A DNA stretch of 64,000 nucleotides. Origin: Enoplosus armatus (taxonomy: Eukaryota > Chordata > Actinopteri > Centrarchiformes > Enoplosidae). The notes beneath the pieces were generated by a model. It was not told the DNA's origin and made no database searches. It worked only from the letters and a program-made list of their open reading frames with translations. This document shows, one piece after another, positions 1 through 14,476 of the stretch. Location of the stretch: NCBI RefSeq assembly GCF_043641665.1, contig NC_092181.1, forward strand, positions 13,549,963 to 13,613,962. The letters are read 5' to 3'. The translations under genes and the position numbers were made by a program. Every line of letters begins with the position of its first letter. Position 1 is the stretch's first letter.

Positions 1-1055
1 TGTGGCTTTATATACTGCTATGAAATCTAATAACGAATAAAAATAAATACAAAGTCAAGAGAGAATGATTGAAATGGGCCTTTAACTGTTTCGGTCCAAA
101 TATTTTTTAAGGGAAAAGGGACAAAAACTTGTTGGATAAAGCACTTGATATGTAAACAGAATGCTTTATAGTTTTATTTCCTGCATTTTTTCTATTATTT
201 GTATTGTATCTATTTTATCATTTTTATTCATATTTTCCAACTGATTTACAATGTCAAAGATAGAACTAAAATAAAAACAAGTTGAGAGAAAAGCAATTTA
301 CATGTAAATAGACTGTGTTACAGTTTTGGTTTTACATTCTTCTGCTGTATTTTTGTGTTTGAATAATGACTATTACATTATAATATTTTAAGTGATTTTC
401 ACTCACTGAATATTTATAAGTTTTTTATAGGCACCTGTGTCATTTTTGTCTTGTGTTTTGAGTTCCTGACAGCTTCATGAATTGTCCAATTTAAAAAATG
501 AGCTGAGTTTGTGCTGGAAAAAAGCGATACTATGAATGTGCGTTAAAGATGGTTTATTAGGAGCTAAACGAAGACAAAAATAACCAAAAATTAACCAAAC
601 TGAGCCTGGACTCCAAAGGTTTTGAGAATGCAGTTTTAGTTGAAAAAGTTTCTTAATTGCTTTAACTTTGTGAAGAAGCTCTTGGTGGCAGTCTGGTTTG
701 TAAACCAGATGAAACCCTGTGAGCCAGCCATGTGTTGGGTTTCCCCCATCTTAAAGAAAAAGCATGACTTCTCAGACACAGTTGTCCGGGCAGCTCTCTC
801 AAAAGAGGAAAGACACAGCAGACAAATAGTTGACTCTCTCATTTCAGGCCCCGTGTGAACACTCAAACTGTAGATGGGGAATAATAATAGAAACAAACGA
901 TAACAGACAGCTTCCGCTTTTCCCTTGAGTGAGGAAGAAATCAAGAGATGATTGTTTTAATCTCAGAGCTGCGCTGTCACGCCCTCCTCCTGGCTACCTC
1001 AAAATACCCAGCTCAATAAATGGAGTATTGATGGGCGAGCCTTTGTGCCTGAGAG

Positions 1056-1058
<3 letters not shown>

Positions 1059-1098
<40 letters not shown>
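1059..1098. repeat. (GT)n microsatellite
   Basis: About 20 perfect GT units. A second (TG) tract lies at 1185-1216 and a shorter interrupted one at about 1411-1432, so three tracts fall within 400 bp. Confidence 0.97.
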
Positions 1099-1100
<2 letters not shown>

Positions 1101-1182
1101 CGTGAAAGCCAGTGTCAGGCTATTTGTTAAAATACCCTGGAGACTTCAGTAAAAATAAAGGTAAATGTAAAGCTTCTTTCAC

Positions 1183-1184
<2 letters not shown>

Positions 1185-1216
<32 letters not shown>
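1185..1216. repeat. (TG)n microsatellite
   Basis: About 16 TG units, separated from the preceding tract by roughly 90 bp of unique sequence. Confidence 0.96.
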
Positions 1217-1218
<2 letters not shown>

Positions 1219-4200
1219 CATTTGTTACTTGTATTGTGGGGACATAAGTCTGTTTACACATTGGGGGGACTCGCCTTTCTTTTGGGGACAAAACACAAGT
1301 CGCCATAATGTAAATCATTACATTTTAGGCTGAAGACTTGGTCTAAGGTTTTAGGGTTTGGCAAGTAGTGGTAATGGTTGATGTATTCTGAACTGATGGA
1401 AACACGACTGTGTGTATGTGTGTGTGTGTGTGCACCTGTAGAAACAACATCTATCTTCTTGCTGGGCCAGTAAGCACATGTGGGTGCGGAGTGGAAAATG
1501 AAAACCTTGTGGCCTATTCGTGGCCAAACAAACTACCAGCTGTTAAATTATAGTCCAAGAACCAAATTGAATGTGACATTAACAAATAAAAGCTTGTGTC
1601 CCACAGTTACAAACATACTGCACCTTTTTCTTACACAGAATTAGTCCGTCGATGGCCTTTAAAATGCTTTTAAAGCCAGAATATATAACCAATGCTGAAC
1701 AGTAGCCAAATCCTTGAGTCAGTTGCTTTAAAGACATCATCATTAGGATGACCTGACTGACTGACAAAGAAACGTCAGTTACACAACAATGTGCATCTAA
1801 AGTTAGCCAACATTAGCCACCATAAGCTAGGCCTACTGGTCATACCAGACCAAAGATGGCCGTAGCGGCAAAACCCCTAATAGAGTTGATTTGAGCAAAG
1901 CTGCATTTTGTTCCTTATGAAAACTTTTTCTTTTATACTTTCCGTTTTCAAAAGAAACATTGTGCTATTTCTATTTTAACGTCTCACTTTAAAGATTAAG
2001 GATAAAGAATAAAATCATTAAAACACACATTTAGCAATTTTCAAAGCAATATTGTTAGGAAAAATCTATATTTCACTCTCACAGAAAAGTGTGAGTCATA
2101 AAAGTCATACGAACATACACTGAGGATATGCACACACATGCACATGCCCAAGAAAACACACACACACTCCCCAAAGTGGGCTCCATGGCCACGTTTCCTC
2201 CACACCATGTAAACACTATTGTGTGCCGGGTGATAGGGATCGCTGGAACCTAATTGTTTGAGGCAATATTCGCAGTGCATTTCATGGAGAAAGTGACAAA
2301 CAATGCTGCGAGCGCTGGCCGGGACAGACGCTCTCTCTCCATTTCTGCTGCGACAGATGTCGACTCTGTTTATTTTTCCTGATTGTCCTGGAGACCGGCC
2401 ATCCCACTACAGAAAACGACAACAAGAAGAGTTTCAGCTTATGTCAGAGATTCAGGACAAAACATGAGCGTGTGTTTACACTGCCAGCCTCGGATCTGAT
2501 CTTACCCACCTGAATTAACACAACATAGAGCTGATCCACCTCATCAGGACTCAGCAGGTGTTTGATTAAACTACAGGTGTCAAAAGGAGAATGTTGAAAT
2601 ATTATTAACACAATACACATGAGAATGCAGATATATTTTTAAAGCCTTTGTAAGATATTTAAATAGTAGATCAGAGTCTTGCAGATGAAAAAGACTGAAG
2701 TTTTGTATAAGAGAATTAAGAAAAAACAACCTGTATGCATCTGTTCAAATAAATAAAGAAAAAGTTGAGTTCAGATTATTGTGTGTAAAAAAAGCTTACA
2801 TATCTACATGATTGTAGCAATATTTTCACCCCATAAGTATGTTTTATCAGAAATTATAATAGAAGATCAGTGTTGACTGGTGGACTATTGAGGAACAATC
2901 CACATACTTGTGCATAAATTCAAATAGATAAACACACATTTAAAACTCCATAGTTTTAGCATTGCACTCCTGTAACCTGGTCAGACTCATGATGGACAGT
3001 TTAAAAGAAAGGATCAAAAATCGATGCAGCAGAACCAGAAATATTGTCTTTCTTTTGTCACATTCCAATTCCCTGTCAAAACCTGCCACCTACATTACCC
3101 ACAATGCAATTCAACAGTCCACAGTTCAGTCGCAGATTCAGCGAATGTACTTTCTTCACATATGGAGCAGTACCCCCCAGTAACACCTGTAAACAGACTT
3201 TGATGTGTAAAATCAGCGGAGTTCCCCTTTGAAAGAAGTGATCATTCGTGAGTCGAGTGTGTCCGCTTCATCTCAACACATCAAACACAGATTTTTAAGT
3301 TCATCCTCATTACTGCCCTGTAACATCAAGGCCTCAAACTTTGTAGATTTCTTCCCAACAAGAATGAACTTCAGAAATAGGATTAGAAAGGGCCTAGGAG
3401 AAAGCTTTATTTTTATCTCCTCGCTGTATAAAGTCCATGGTGATCCTGATCACTATAACGGCACCTCGCACAGTGTCAGCCACATGTCGACGGTCACACA
3501 TTGCTCCGTTCCCAGGATGCACCTGGCCAGGGGCGAGCGAGCGGACGTGGGGGACAGCTGTTTCCTGTGCACACTTCCTGGTTTGGCAGAGCGGGGGGGG
3601 GTTAGTACGGGGAGAGGGGTAGGCGAAGGGGTGGATTAGGGTGTTTAATGAGGCCTTTTCCAAACAGGATATATCTGCCACAGCCACAGGTGTGAGGGTA
3701 CCAACGCTCCTCATCCTCATATATACATAATTTCTTTGAAAAAGAAATCAAAGACAATACTGATCAGAAGAGAGGGTTTGGTTGAGGGATGATGGAGGGA
3801 AGTAGAAAGCAGGATAAGTAGACAGTGTGTCTGAGGCTTAGGAAGAGAAGTGTATAGAGGAAAAGGAAAGGAAGGTTGGATGTTGCATCGACGGAGGAGA
3901 AAGGGCTCCTTTATTGTCTCCTGTCTCAGAATAGACTCACTCAGCTGGGAGGGAGAGAGTGGCTAATCAGAGCATAATGGGTTCAATCAATCGTTTCCTT
4001 GATTGCACACATACTGTACGTTCAACGTCAACAGCTGAACAGGAGCCAGGAAAGCGGCACAGCACCGTGTTTTCATGAGGTACTCAAATCAGGAGTGTAA
4101 AATATACCAACCTGTGATGAGGAGTCATTGCTGCTGTATAAACGGCACCATACTATGTTTTTACCAAAAAACACTTTGACTTTTGATATTTTTGCTGAAG

Positions 4201-5111
4201 GTGTTGAAAAGACGACTGTTTTAACGTCAGAAGTTTCGTAGAATGCTGAGATGAAACCGCTAACTTGCTAACATTTTATGGTTATTTTGAAGATCTCCAG
4301 TTCAGATAAACATATGAAGTCTTTTCTATTCATTTTTTGAACACAGAAAAGGACGTCAACACGTTCTCTCATCAGACATTTGTACCGAGGTCAAATGTTT
4401 GTTCTTATCAATAAGAATAAGTAAATAAAATACAATATATCTATTTTTGAAACACTTGTGAAACATCAATTAACAAAACCATTACTTAAATAATTAAAAT
4501 GGAGTCTGAAAGGAAATATAAAGCTTATACGTCCAATTGATATAATTAGTCAAAACGTTATTTACTGTCTATCTCATTTTATTTTCCACTCCCAGTTTGA
4601 TCAATTATCCATTTCTTGTTTCTCCCATTGGACATTTGCGAGTAATAGTGAAATCATATGCCCAATTATAGAAATATGTAGCGTAGATTTCCATTTGTCT
4701 GCATTTTATTATTATTCAGGACGACAATTTTAGCAGTAAGTGTCATCAGTGTGGAAAGGCAGAAGAGATTAGCGGAGGAAAAGATGACGCAGTCAAGAGC
4801 CAGCCCAGTTACTCGCACTGGGAGGACTGGTCTGACTGGTTTGACCCTTCAGTCTGACCTTTGACCCTGAAGCGTCATCACCTGCGCTGGATTACGTGCA
4901 GAACTTTACGAGTGCACTGTGCACTTTTCAAACAGCACCACATGCATCCACTTCCGCTTCTGGCAACACAACTACAAATATTTCCATATGAGATGAGCAC
5001 CGACAATAGCCTGTGTGAGTGTTTGTTTCTCCGTGTGCGAGTGCCAAAACGTTTCTGATTGTGACTATGTGGACGGCTGAGTTTGTGATTGTCTCTGGTA
5101 CATACATACAA

Positions 5112-5160
5112 TGTGTGTGTGTGTGTGAGTGTGTGTGTGTGTGTGTGTCTGTGTGTGTGT
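5112..5160. repeat. Interrupted (GT)n microsatellite
   Basis: TG/GT repeat broken by single GAGT and TCTG interruptions. It gives rise to several low-complexity Val/Cys open frames that are not genes. Confidence 0.95.
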
Positions 5161-7712
5161 CTGGTGGGCGTGCCCTCGGGTCACGATGACACCGCGTGGA
5201 ACAACAGCGTATTGTGTCTTCCTCTCTCATATTTCTCATCATCAGCACTGCCGCCGTCCAAATTCCACTGGTGTGTCCACAGCGTGGCGGAGGGCCTCGG
5301 CCCTGTTGTCAGCCCCCCATCCTGCAATAATAGGAAACACAGCATCACTTTTCCACTTTCTCCCTCACTTTTCACTGCTAATTCAAAATATATCAGTTCC
5401 TGTTTGGAGCTCCCTCTCTCTGGACGTGATTGTTTGTTTTGGATAAAAGCTACACGCAGTTTGCTTTCTTATCTAAAAATCTTTTGTTGTACATATTGTG
5501 CTGCTGTTGTTCTGTATATGGATGGAAGTTGGAACCCATTTATAGTGTAGCAACAATCTCCTCTGTTTTCATACTGTACATGCCAATGTAACAAACTCTG
5601 TAAGGAGAAACATCCAACTATATCTGTATAATTGCCATTGACTCATTGTGAAATTTGGCGGTTACCTATAAATCTTTATTTATCCAGGATATTTTCTCTG
5701 AAAATAATGTTCTGTTTCTTAGACACACTGTGTACATTCACACGCAGAGCCAAAACCATGGTTTTAGAAATAATGATGTCATATGTTCTGCATGTGGCTT
5801 TTATGGATAATAAATGTTTTTGTCTGGTTTCAGTAAAATAATGGCTAACCAGCAGACTCACGGTTATACTATTTCATCATTATCAGACACATTATTACAA
5901 AAATGTTTTTATGAAAATGCTATAAAAACAATAATGCATGGAAGCATAGATAGCAGGCCCCTTCAAACACCTGTGATGTTAAGGTAAATTAATCAACGTC
6001 CATTTTATGTCATTAAGCACATGTATATATGTGTGACCATTTTGTTTCAACTACACCAACTTTCTGTTGTCCTGTTCTGTTTCCTTCAGTTCTCCACCTC
6101 AGGATCTGACTTACTGGAGCCAAGGCCTAAATCTCAAAATTTACGATGATGTGGTACACTGCCGTATTTCCAAACCTAATGTCCATCAAAATTGAACGTT
6201 ACACATAGTAACAGGTTGCAAAGACCTACATATTCACCAAAATGCAGAGCAGCGTCCTCTGTTGTCACGTTGAAGCTGCCCAGCTAAACCCCAGTCTAAT
6301 CTGTTGAGCGGTTTCACTGGAGTAGGTGTGACTGAAAATTGCTCAAGGGCACCTCAGCATGTAATGCGGGAGGAATAACTTCTGCTCTTTCACTCTCCTC
6401 ATCCTGCCGGCTCTGGGAAGTCTAAAATATGTAGTTCTGGACCGCTGAGCATCTGTCACAAGCATGCAGAGCCACTTCTCTTTATTACCCGAACCCTCTA
6501 CAAAGGTCAGGTGTTGCTATTATTTTGTCCACCCTATTTATATCAATCAGAGTAGGCTAGAACAGAAAGGCCCCTCTGTATAATACACCACAAACGTTGT
6601 TTTAGTGTTTTGGTCACCTCACCACTAGATGGCGACAAAGGCTACGTTTTAAACTTGTGCAACTTCAAAGACGCTTGCTTGATTGTTTAAAGGTACATTT
6701 TTCTTTTACATGATGTCATCTGCATTTAATGTGAAAATTAGATGACCAACAAACAAACTTAAGTCAAACCAAGGCTATAAATGTGTCATCATATATATTT
6801 AAGTTTAAGAGGGCAATAGTTCTCCTGCCATATACACAACACTGACAAGTGTTACAGTGTCACAGTATTTTTGGTGGTGATGGTCCTTTAAGTTGTAAGT
6901 CTCTGCATGTAAGTAAAGATCTTAAGTGTCCAGTAGGTGCTATAGTACCTTTAAATCAACACAGTGAAATTTTCTCACCAGCCTCAAATGAACCTCAACA
7001 AGTGCTTTCACTCTCTGAAAGGAAAGAAAAATACACTGTTTGTTTTCTGTCCATAGTTCCATATATCAACTTGTGCTGTTTGAAAATTGTGGCTTGTTGA
7101 ATTACAAAGCATGCAAAATATAAAAACAATTCACAGCTATGAATGCAGTGGTATTTGTTACAATTATAAACTGGCAAACGTTGGATTATCGTGCTCTGAA
7201 ACCAACTTAAACAGAATTAATTATATTTTGTACACAAATAATTTATATGTGTTTGTTTCTTTTTTTTATTATTGCTTCTGTGTAAATGTAAGTACAGTCC
7301 TCCTTTTGTCCACATGACGTTGTGTAACACACACACACTTGCTCTCTGCTGGTGGGCCGCCGCTGCACCGCTCAGTGTGTGGGTGGTCCGGGCCAGGTGG
7401 AGGAGAGAGGGATTAACACCAGGCCTGCCTGAAGGAAAAAGAAGTACAGAGGGAGAGAAAACAAGGTCTGGAGGAGAGATAGACATCTGTCCAGCAGATG
7501 TGCTGCTCGACATACGGAGGTGGTTTATGAAACAGAGAGGAGGGAATGAAAAGGCCTTTTGGTGACGGGGCTCAGTGACAACTGGATGCATTGTGACTGA
7601 AATAACATCCAGCCTCCCTCTCCTTCTTATTCAATCACTCTCTCTACTTTTTCCGTGTGTGTGTGCGTGTGTGTTTGCCCTGGTCGTCTGTCATTTGGTT
7701 ATATACATAACA

Positions 7713-7716
<4 letters not shown>

Positions 7717-7746
<30 letters not shown>
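7717..7746. repeat. (CA)n microsatellite
   Basis: About 15 CA units, followed by an ATACG break. Confidence 0.95.
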
Positions 7747-7749
<3 letters not shown>

Positions 7750-8530
7750 GCTCTCTTTCCGTTTCTTCTTCCGTTCCCGGAGGAACTTCTGCAGGCTGCT
7801 ATTATAAAGTATAAACCAGTGATGACCACCTGTCAAAACATGTCCAGTCACTGTGTGTGAGTGTTTGAGGAAGGCGTTGATGAGAAGGAATGAGACAGGC
7901 TGAACTTACACTGGAACAAAAGACTGATTCTAATACTGATTTTAGTGTTAGACATAAAAATAAAGTAGAGCACTCAACGTCCACCCACAAATACTACAAA
8001 CATGCAAAACATCACAAGTACTTTTTTTTTTTTTGATCATTTTCATACTTACACTACATATATGTATTTATGTTTTATTGCACACTAGTCTTTTTTAGCA
8101 CAGTCTCAAGAGTACGCCGCCCTGAATTTCACTGCTCATATTGTGTGAGTATGTGAAAAATAAAATCTCTTGAAAGAAAAAAGTTAATTTGAGTTCATAG
8201 CTTTTTTCACTCTGCTGAGTAATGAAAGCTGAAACACTGACCGCTCCATTAAAAGCTAATAAGTGGACCTTAAGTTATCGTTTCCAAGGTCAATAAACTT
8301 TCACGATTAAATCAAGAGCCCAACAGCAAAAAAGAGCTTTCATTAGATCAATTATACGTTTAATAGTATTTACTGTACAAATAAATGTCATACAGCCATG
8401 AATAACAAGGAGCAGGACACTTAGTTATCAAGCATGCACACACTTAAACCATCATCTATTTACAGTAAACCACCTTTGAAGACACAGTTAGTGCTTCCTG
8501 ACCACACACACTTAGTATAATATACACCCT

Positions 8531-8532
<2 letters not shown>

Positions 8533-8572
<40 letters not shown>
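8533..8572. repeat. (AC)n microsatellite
   Basis: Twenty uninterrupted AC units. Confidence 0.97.
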
Positions 8573-8574
<2 letters not shown>

Positions 8575-9193
8575 AATCAAATCAGATTAAGTGTGCTTCA
8601 AAAAATATACACGAATATGATGAAACTTCACCACACGATCGACTCAGAACGAAAAGAAAGAAAGAAAAATAATATTACAGTTTTTTTTGTTTTTTTTTTA
8701 TCTTGTTTAATTGTTGCTTTTCAAAGTCAAAAATGAATTTTCAATCTCAACTTTTAAGCTATCATGAACAGGAGGTCCTTTACCTTCTGAGAAAAAGATG
8801 GAAATTTGAACATCTGCATCTGCTGAGGAAGGGGGTGAGACATGACTGAAAGCTCCAGAACAGCTGCTGTTTGAGGACCTTGTGGTGAGATTGTTTCCAA
8901 GAAGGAACTTTTGTATTTATTACTGTAACATTATTGTTCTTTTTCCAGCTAAACCACATGTTTTGTCCTTGAATGTTAAATTATTGTGTTAAATAGGATA
9001 CAAATGACTCAAATTAAACACTGATGTTCTTCATTATTGTGATTATGACTTGCAGTCTTCTATAACATACTATATAAATAGGTCACATTTTTCTGCTCCT
9101 CTGAATATTTGCAGTGTGAGATTTCTGCATTCGGCACTCACACAGTGCTCCTTTGAGGTTCCTATGGATTCACTGTTTCTTTCCTCTGCAGCA

Positions 9194-9214
9194 TGTGCAT
9201 GTGCATGTGCGCGC

Positions 9215-9263
<49 letters not shown>
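9194..9263. repeat. Compound (TGCATG)n-(GT)n microsatellite
   Basis: A short ATGTGC/GCATGT alternating tract runs into a long GT tract from about 9219 to 9263. The whole stretch alternates purine and pyrimidine, including a GCGCGT step, so it is a good candidate for Z-form DNA. Confidence 0.93.
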
Positions 9264-9264
<1 letters not shown>

Positions 9265-10873
9265 TTTACAGCTGTTTACATAGCTAACAGTGGGTGAGCC
9301 CTGTTCAACAAGCCCCACCTCTGGGATCCAGGCATTTCGAAAGGCCTATAAACTCTGGATGAAAGCTGAAGCCAAATTAATAAAGTTTAACAGAATAAAG
9401 ATGTGGCTTGTTACACAGCATGACATTAAAATCTCCCTCCTAAATGACAGAAAACAATCTGTATTTACGTGTTCCCGGCCATAGAATGCCATATAAAGTA
9501 GACCAGTTTGTGTTTGTATACGTCCTGTTTACATTTAATCTTTTGCCCTTTCCACACAGGACCTTTACCTGATGCTTCATATTTACCCCCCTCTGGCTCA
9601 GTTGACCTCAGAGCTCGCTCTCATAACGAGATATTAAGTTAAACCAGCGAGCGTGGAAAGGCAAACACACGCAGGGATACCGGTAACTGAGGCCTCAATC
9701 CACGTTCGCTCCGGCTAAGCCACGACGGAGAGGTGTGTTACCTGGAACTGTTAAAAGTTATTTTCGTTGATGCTCTGGTTATTGGGTGCCATTAGGTTTT
9801 ATCCCACTTGGCGCTTTAAAAGTTGTTGTTCTTTTGGAGCCGAGCAGTGAGACGTACCTTTCTCGTACAAGTTATAGACCAATAAATGCTGGAAAATAAA
9901 GTGCCTGGATTCCTTTAAAAACTCGATGTTATCTCATGTAATTACTTGGATTCTGAATTGAGAGAAGCTTTCCCGATATGAGAAGTGTGTGTGGGCCAGT
10001 GTAGGTGTTTAGGCCAATGTATGAGGCTATACATATCTATCATAGTACATGATGTACGCTTATACTGCATGTGTGGCCCCTGTATCCAGGGTGCTAATGG
10101 GTGGGAGCCTCAAACCTGGACAAAATGTCTCAAAATGTGAACAATGTAACTCCTAAGGTTCTGTCTGTCCCAGCCGGGTAAAATGAAGGGTACATCTTTG
10201 GTAACATTTGTCACAAAAGCAGAAATCTGTCCTCTAAATCCCTGTTTGCATCTCCAATGTTAAAGCAGTTCTCATACGTATGGTGTTGTGCTCATCGACC
10301 TTTGTTTCCTCGAGACAACTGAGCCAATCAAAGCGTTATATGACATCTTTCTGGAAAGACACAGAAAAATAGTGACAGTAAAGTGTGGATGAGGCTGTTT
10401 TAAGTTGAATTGTAAACATAACGACTTTTGAATGAGCAAGTGTGCATGGCCAACATGACAAACATTAAACCTGCAGTCACTGATTTTTTTGGCCACTTGG
10501 GGGCAGCGGAAAGCAATTAGTTGATGTGCTGAACTTGTCAGCAAACAGTTGCTACAGAGTCGTGTTTCTGTCCAGCTGATGAATATAAATCCAATATTCA
10601 CTCTTCTTTTAGCTCTGTTTTTGGTCTCTACCGACTTCTGAGGGAAATTTCTGGCTAAAGCCACATTTCTTCTGCTAAAGCCTTTTATCCATCTGTCATT
10701 ACGTTTTCATTCCACCTCATGAATCATTACTGCAGCAAACATTAATAAATACTGAGCATTTCATTGGAGCATACGGCCTGACAAACAGGACCTGTCCCCT
10801 ATGCTGCAGTAACAGATGAGCATCAGATTTAAAGCATGTATTACTGTGAATGGAGCTGTCCGTCAACTTCCAA

Positions 10874-10899
10874 ACACACACACACACACACACACACAC
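10874..10899. repeat. (CA)n microsatellite
   Basis: About 13 CA units. Confidence 0.94.
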
Positions 10900-11689
10900 G
10901 CCCGGCACTAGCAGTCTGAAATGAAACAGATTCCCTCACATCGTTATCCCCATCCCATTCATCCTTCCTCACTCAAAAACCAGGAAAGCTTGTATTTGTA
11001 TGATCGGAAATCTGCAACAAATCTGGCAGCCACATGCCGGGACATATTCAGCTTTCATGTCTTTCAGCTTGGTCATTTTTTTATGGTTTTATGAAAGAGT
11101 CTGCTTCTCCGCACATGTGTGCATCTCCCTTGTTTCGGATTCTTGTTGTTTTTGAAGTGAATCCTAGCATTGTGTGGTTGCTGACAGTGCTCCACTTAGC
11201 GAGGCCTTCTGCTGTGTGAGTGAACGTTCAGGGGATTACGGTTCAAAGGGGCTGTGCTGAGCTTGTACAGACGACTCCGGCCTGCATATTCACTTATCTC
11301 CATTGCAGGTTGTCAATAATTGGGAAATGTATTGCAGATTGGTTCCATATGGTTGTTCCCTGGTTCTGACATTAATCTTGTGTTGACCTTTTGTTGGATC
11401 ACCAATTACTTTGAAGAGCACAGAAAACAGATACAGAACAGTCAGTTTATGAGACGCAGTTAAGGGCAGAGAAAGTGCAAATATGAGCACGGGGGTAATA
11501 CGAGCAACATTCAAAGATGGTGGTGGGTAGGCGTGGGCGATTTGAGGATATGAAGTGGGACGATATAACTCATATCATCTGTGGCAACCACCACTTGATT
11601 ATCAGTGGGCAACTGCCCTCAGGGACCCTGAAGGCTCCAGGTTCACCAAGTGGCAGTTAGTTTGTGGAAATGTATTAAATTACAAATGA

Positions 11690-11862
11690 GTTTCTTTATA
11701 TTCTTTGAATATCTGTTTATCTATATTTTTATACGAGCACCTTTGTTGATATTTTATTTTTGTACTCTTCATATTTGCACTCTTTTCTACTTTGTACTGC
11801 AACTGCTGCACAACAATTTCCTTCGGGATAAATAAAGTTCTATCTTATCTTATCTTATCTTA
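11690..11862 (+). mobile_element. Retroposon 3' tail with (TTATC)n end
   Basis: The sequence runs through a T-rich segment to 'AATTTCCTTCGGGATAAATAAAG', here at about 11814-11838, and then into tandem TTATC units ending near 11862. An 'ATTTCCTTCGGGAT(A)AATAAAG' module followed by short tandem repeats is a hallmark of the 3' ends of fish non-LTR retroposons. No open reading frame remains, so this is a 5'-truncated dead copy. The left edge is approximate and the family assignment is from memory of the motif. Confidence 0.55.
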
Positions 11863-14047
11863 ACCCTGTATGCGCCACAAAAGCATAGTATAAATTATAA
11901 TGACAGGGTCCATAACTCCCTTGAAAAGGTGACTTAAAATCTCAATAACATTGAATATTCACGACTAAATATGCAAAAATCAAAAGTGTTTAGGTATTAT
12001 TTATTAAGAGTTTAACACTCAAAAACAGTTCATCTGCTCCATTAGGACTCTGTGGGTGTGGTTTGAGCTGAAATGTTACTGAATTCTGATTGGTGCACAG
12101 GAGTACATGACATCACTTTTTTTGTGAGACAAACACAGAAACCCCGCCCCCCCCCCCACAGAAATCTCTCCTGTGAAACTAAAACAGTAGTGTGTTCAAG
12201 AAGCTGAGTGAGAAAATACGTTTTACACCTTTAAGATGACTCTGTTTATATTGTGCATTTTCTTAAATAAATATGTGCTTAATCAAGTTACCACACATTA
12301 ATTGCCAACTTGTATACAAAATGCCCTGAGAGTGGGAGAAATGGGGTGAGGTGTGCAGTAAATCACATATATAATCATGTTTGAATACCTTTATTGCACA
12401 TGTCATCATTTTAAATGAATGTTTTTTAATCAAAATGTAATGTTTGATCATGCTGAATTTTCTACAATGTAACCTTAAGAGAAAGTATAACAACTGGTCA
12501 GGTGTTAAGACTTGAAGTAAAGACTTGAAGTTCAGGCAGCCCAGTCAAGTTTTGCAGCTGCACTCACATGGCCTACTTGTCTCACTGCAACACATATCCA
12601 ATGCAGCCTTTTAACAATGTTGTCAGTGCCGTGCTCACACTTTTGCTGCATGACTGCTGCCACACTACTCACCTGACAGCCATGCTGACGCTTGCTCCTA
12701 CTGCTGCGTTTCACATGGCATTTTGTAACCCCACCTCCACCCTAGCATCCACCTGTAGTATTGTCCCTCCCCATTCCCTGCTGTGCTGTGCTTGGTACGT
12801 CCTTGTGAGGAGGTCAGAGCCTAGATACCAAACGCTGTACAATCCCATAATCCACTCCATGTGAGATGGCTGACTGAACAATAGTGATGGTGATTTTTAT
12901 TTTGATGGTGAGATAATGGATATCTGATTAGCTTGAATTTGCAACAAAAGCATGATGCACACAGACAACGAGAACAAAGAGAACAAGGCAGCCAAGTAAG
13001 AAAACAGAAGTTCACAAGCTCTCGTATGAGCAGAGAAAAGAGCGAGCGAGGGCGAAGGAGAGTGTGCTTTTATGAGAGTTGAGAGTCAACCAGGGTGGTC
13101 CTTAGCTGCATGCTCAGATGGGAGGCTTGTCAACACAACAGCAGAACACATCCAAGTCATCCCCCTCCTCCTAATTTCTCCCAACTGCGGCAGACACTTC
13201 CAGAGCTGGTGGTGGGTGGAGGAAGGAGGACATTAACCCCAAGTTAGGTCTGGCTAGCGGGTGTCTGGCCCTGAGGACAGTGGCGTGGGCGCAGAAATGC
13301 GTTGGTTCCAATCAAATTCAAAACACTGTGCAGCTGTTTGTTTTTGCTGATTCAGGTCTCCCACTTTTGTTTGCTAAAAATCCAGTTCAAACCAGTCAGT
13401 TTTAATTTAATGGCAGCTGTTGATGTGTATATATTTGGAAAGAAATTAAAGTACAGATTTATTTAATCCAAAGATATTCAAGAGTTATCAAGCCAGAGCT
13501 CATTAAGGATCCCTCTAACTCTTGTATCCCTGGCTTGGGTCTCCAGCACCTGTCAGCTCCACTTCTTTTATGAGCACTAGAGGCAGGAGTGGATACAGAG
13601 CAGCAGGGTAGAGCCGTTTGGAGGGAGGAGAAGCAGGGAAATGAGAGGAGGAGAGAGAAGGGGGATATTTGTGATATTTATGGGCTGCATGGTGGCACAC
13701 CGCGCAGCATACAGCACAGTTGCTGGGAGCAACTCTTACAACAGATCTCACATTCTCTCTCGTCCAGTAAGCGACCACCACAACTTTCAGCTTTCAAGGC
13801 TGTTTTGCGCAAGTTATCATCCATCCAAGATGATAACAATTAGTATTCATAAAGACTTGGACTATGACTCCATTCGACACTTACTTACTTAAAATCAGTA
13901 TGTAACAAATAGCACTGTGAAGCTGCAAAACATCTGGACCAGATAACTGTGGCTGTATTACTGACGTTGCTTTCTGACTCCGCCACCATTTTGTGTGTGT
14001 GTGTTTTTGGTGCTTTACTGAAATGAGCTTATAGGCTGGTACAGTTA

Positions 14048-14104
14048 GGCAGACAGGCAGACAGGCAGACAGGCAGACAGGCAGACAAGCAGACAAGCAG
14101 GCAG
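14048..14104. repeat. (GCAGACAG)n/(CAGA) tandem repeat
   Basis: About seven copies of an 8-bp AGGCAGAC-type unit, the last ones changed to AAGCAGAC. There are no spacers, so it is a simple tandem repeat and not a CRISPR array. Confidence 0.93.
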
Positions 14105-14476
14105 GTTGAGGTCCAGGTTCATGTTACAATAGCTCGTAGGGAGGCAACCAGCCAAATCACAGTGGAACAAAGGAAGTGGACTGGTATATGTAGGGAGAGG
14201 CTGACGAGGGAATGAGGTGCAGGTGGGGAGATGGGCGGAGAAGCTCAGTCAGGGGAGTGAGGTCATTGAAAGGCAGATGGGCGTGGCAGGATCTGGAATG
14301 ACAGGGGAAAGTCTGAGGGCATCTGGTGGATGGCTCAAGGATGAGGATGACAATGACAGATCTGGGGAGGAAGAAACATGGCCTGGGAGAAGTGAGCAGG
14401 GACTGGAGACAGGGACAGAGAGGGCTGGGGTGAGAGAGTGTGGCTGAAGGGAGGGACTAAGAGGCAAACTGTGACA

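Larger units (their letters stand above)
1..14476. other. Gene-free left flank, 14.5 kb
   Basis: No supportable coding gene is seen on either strand. Open frames here are short (at most about 136 codons). They often run through CA/TG repeats or lack splice context, and none gave a recognisable domain. The stretch holds several dinucleotide repeats (listed separately), a retroposon 3' tail near 11.8 kb, a CAGA-type tandem repeat at 14.05 kb, and short fragments resembling dispersed fish repeats. Examples of the last are the 'CACTAGATGGCGAC' type near 6.62 kb and the 'GGCCACTTGGGGGCAGCGG' type near 10.49 kb. Some non-repetitive stretches (about 0.96-1.05, 2.29-2.45 and 9.55-9.75 kb) could be regulatory, but this cannot be judged from one sequence. 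Confidence 0.6.

Noticed and set aside
3229..3639. 136-codon plus-strand frame
   Set aside because: No recognisable domain, G-run and low-complexity end, no splice support.
9070..9318. Thr/His-repeat and Cys/Val-repeat open frames at CA/TG tracts (also near 1.2, 5.1, 7.7, 37.2 and 43.3 kb)
   Set aside because: They are frame artefacts of dinucleotide repeats.
14048..14104. CRISPR-like array
   Set aside because: Units are 8 bp with no spacers and the DNA is vertebrate; it is a simple tandem repeat.
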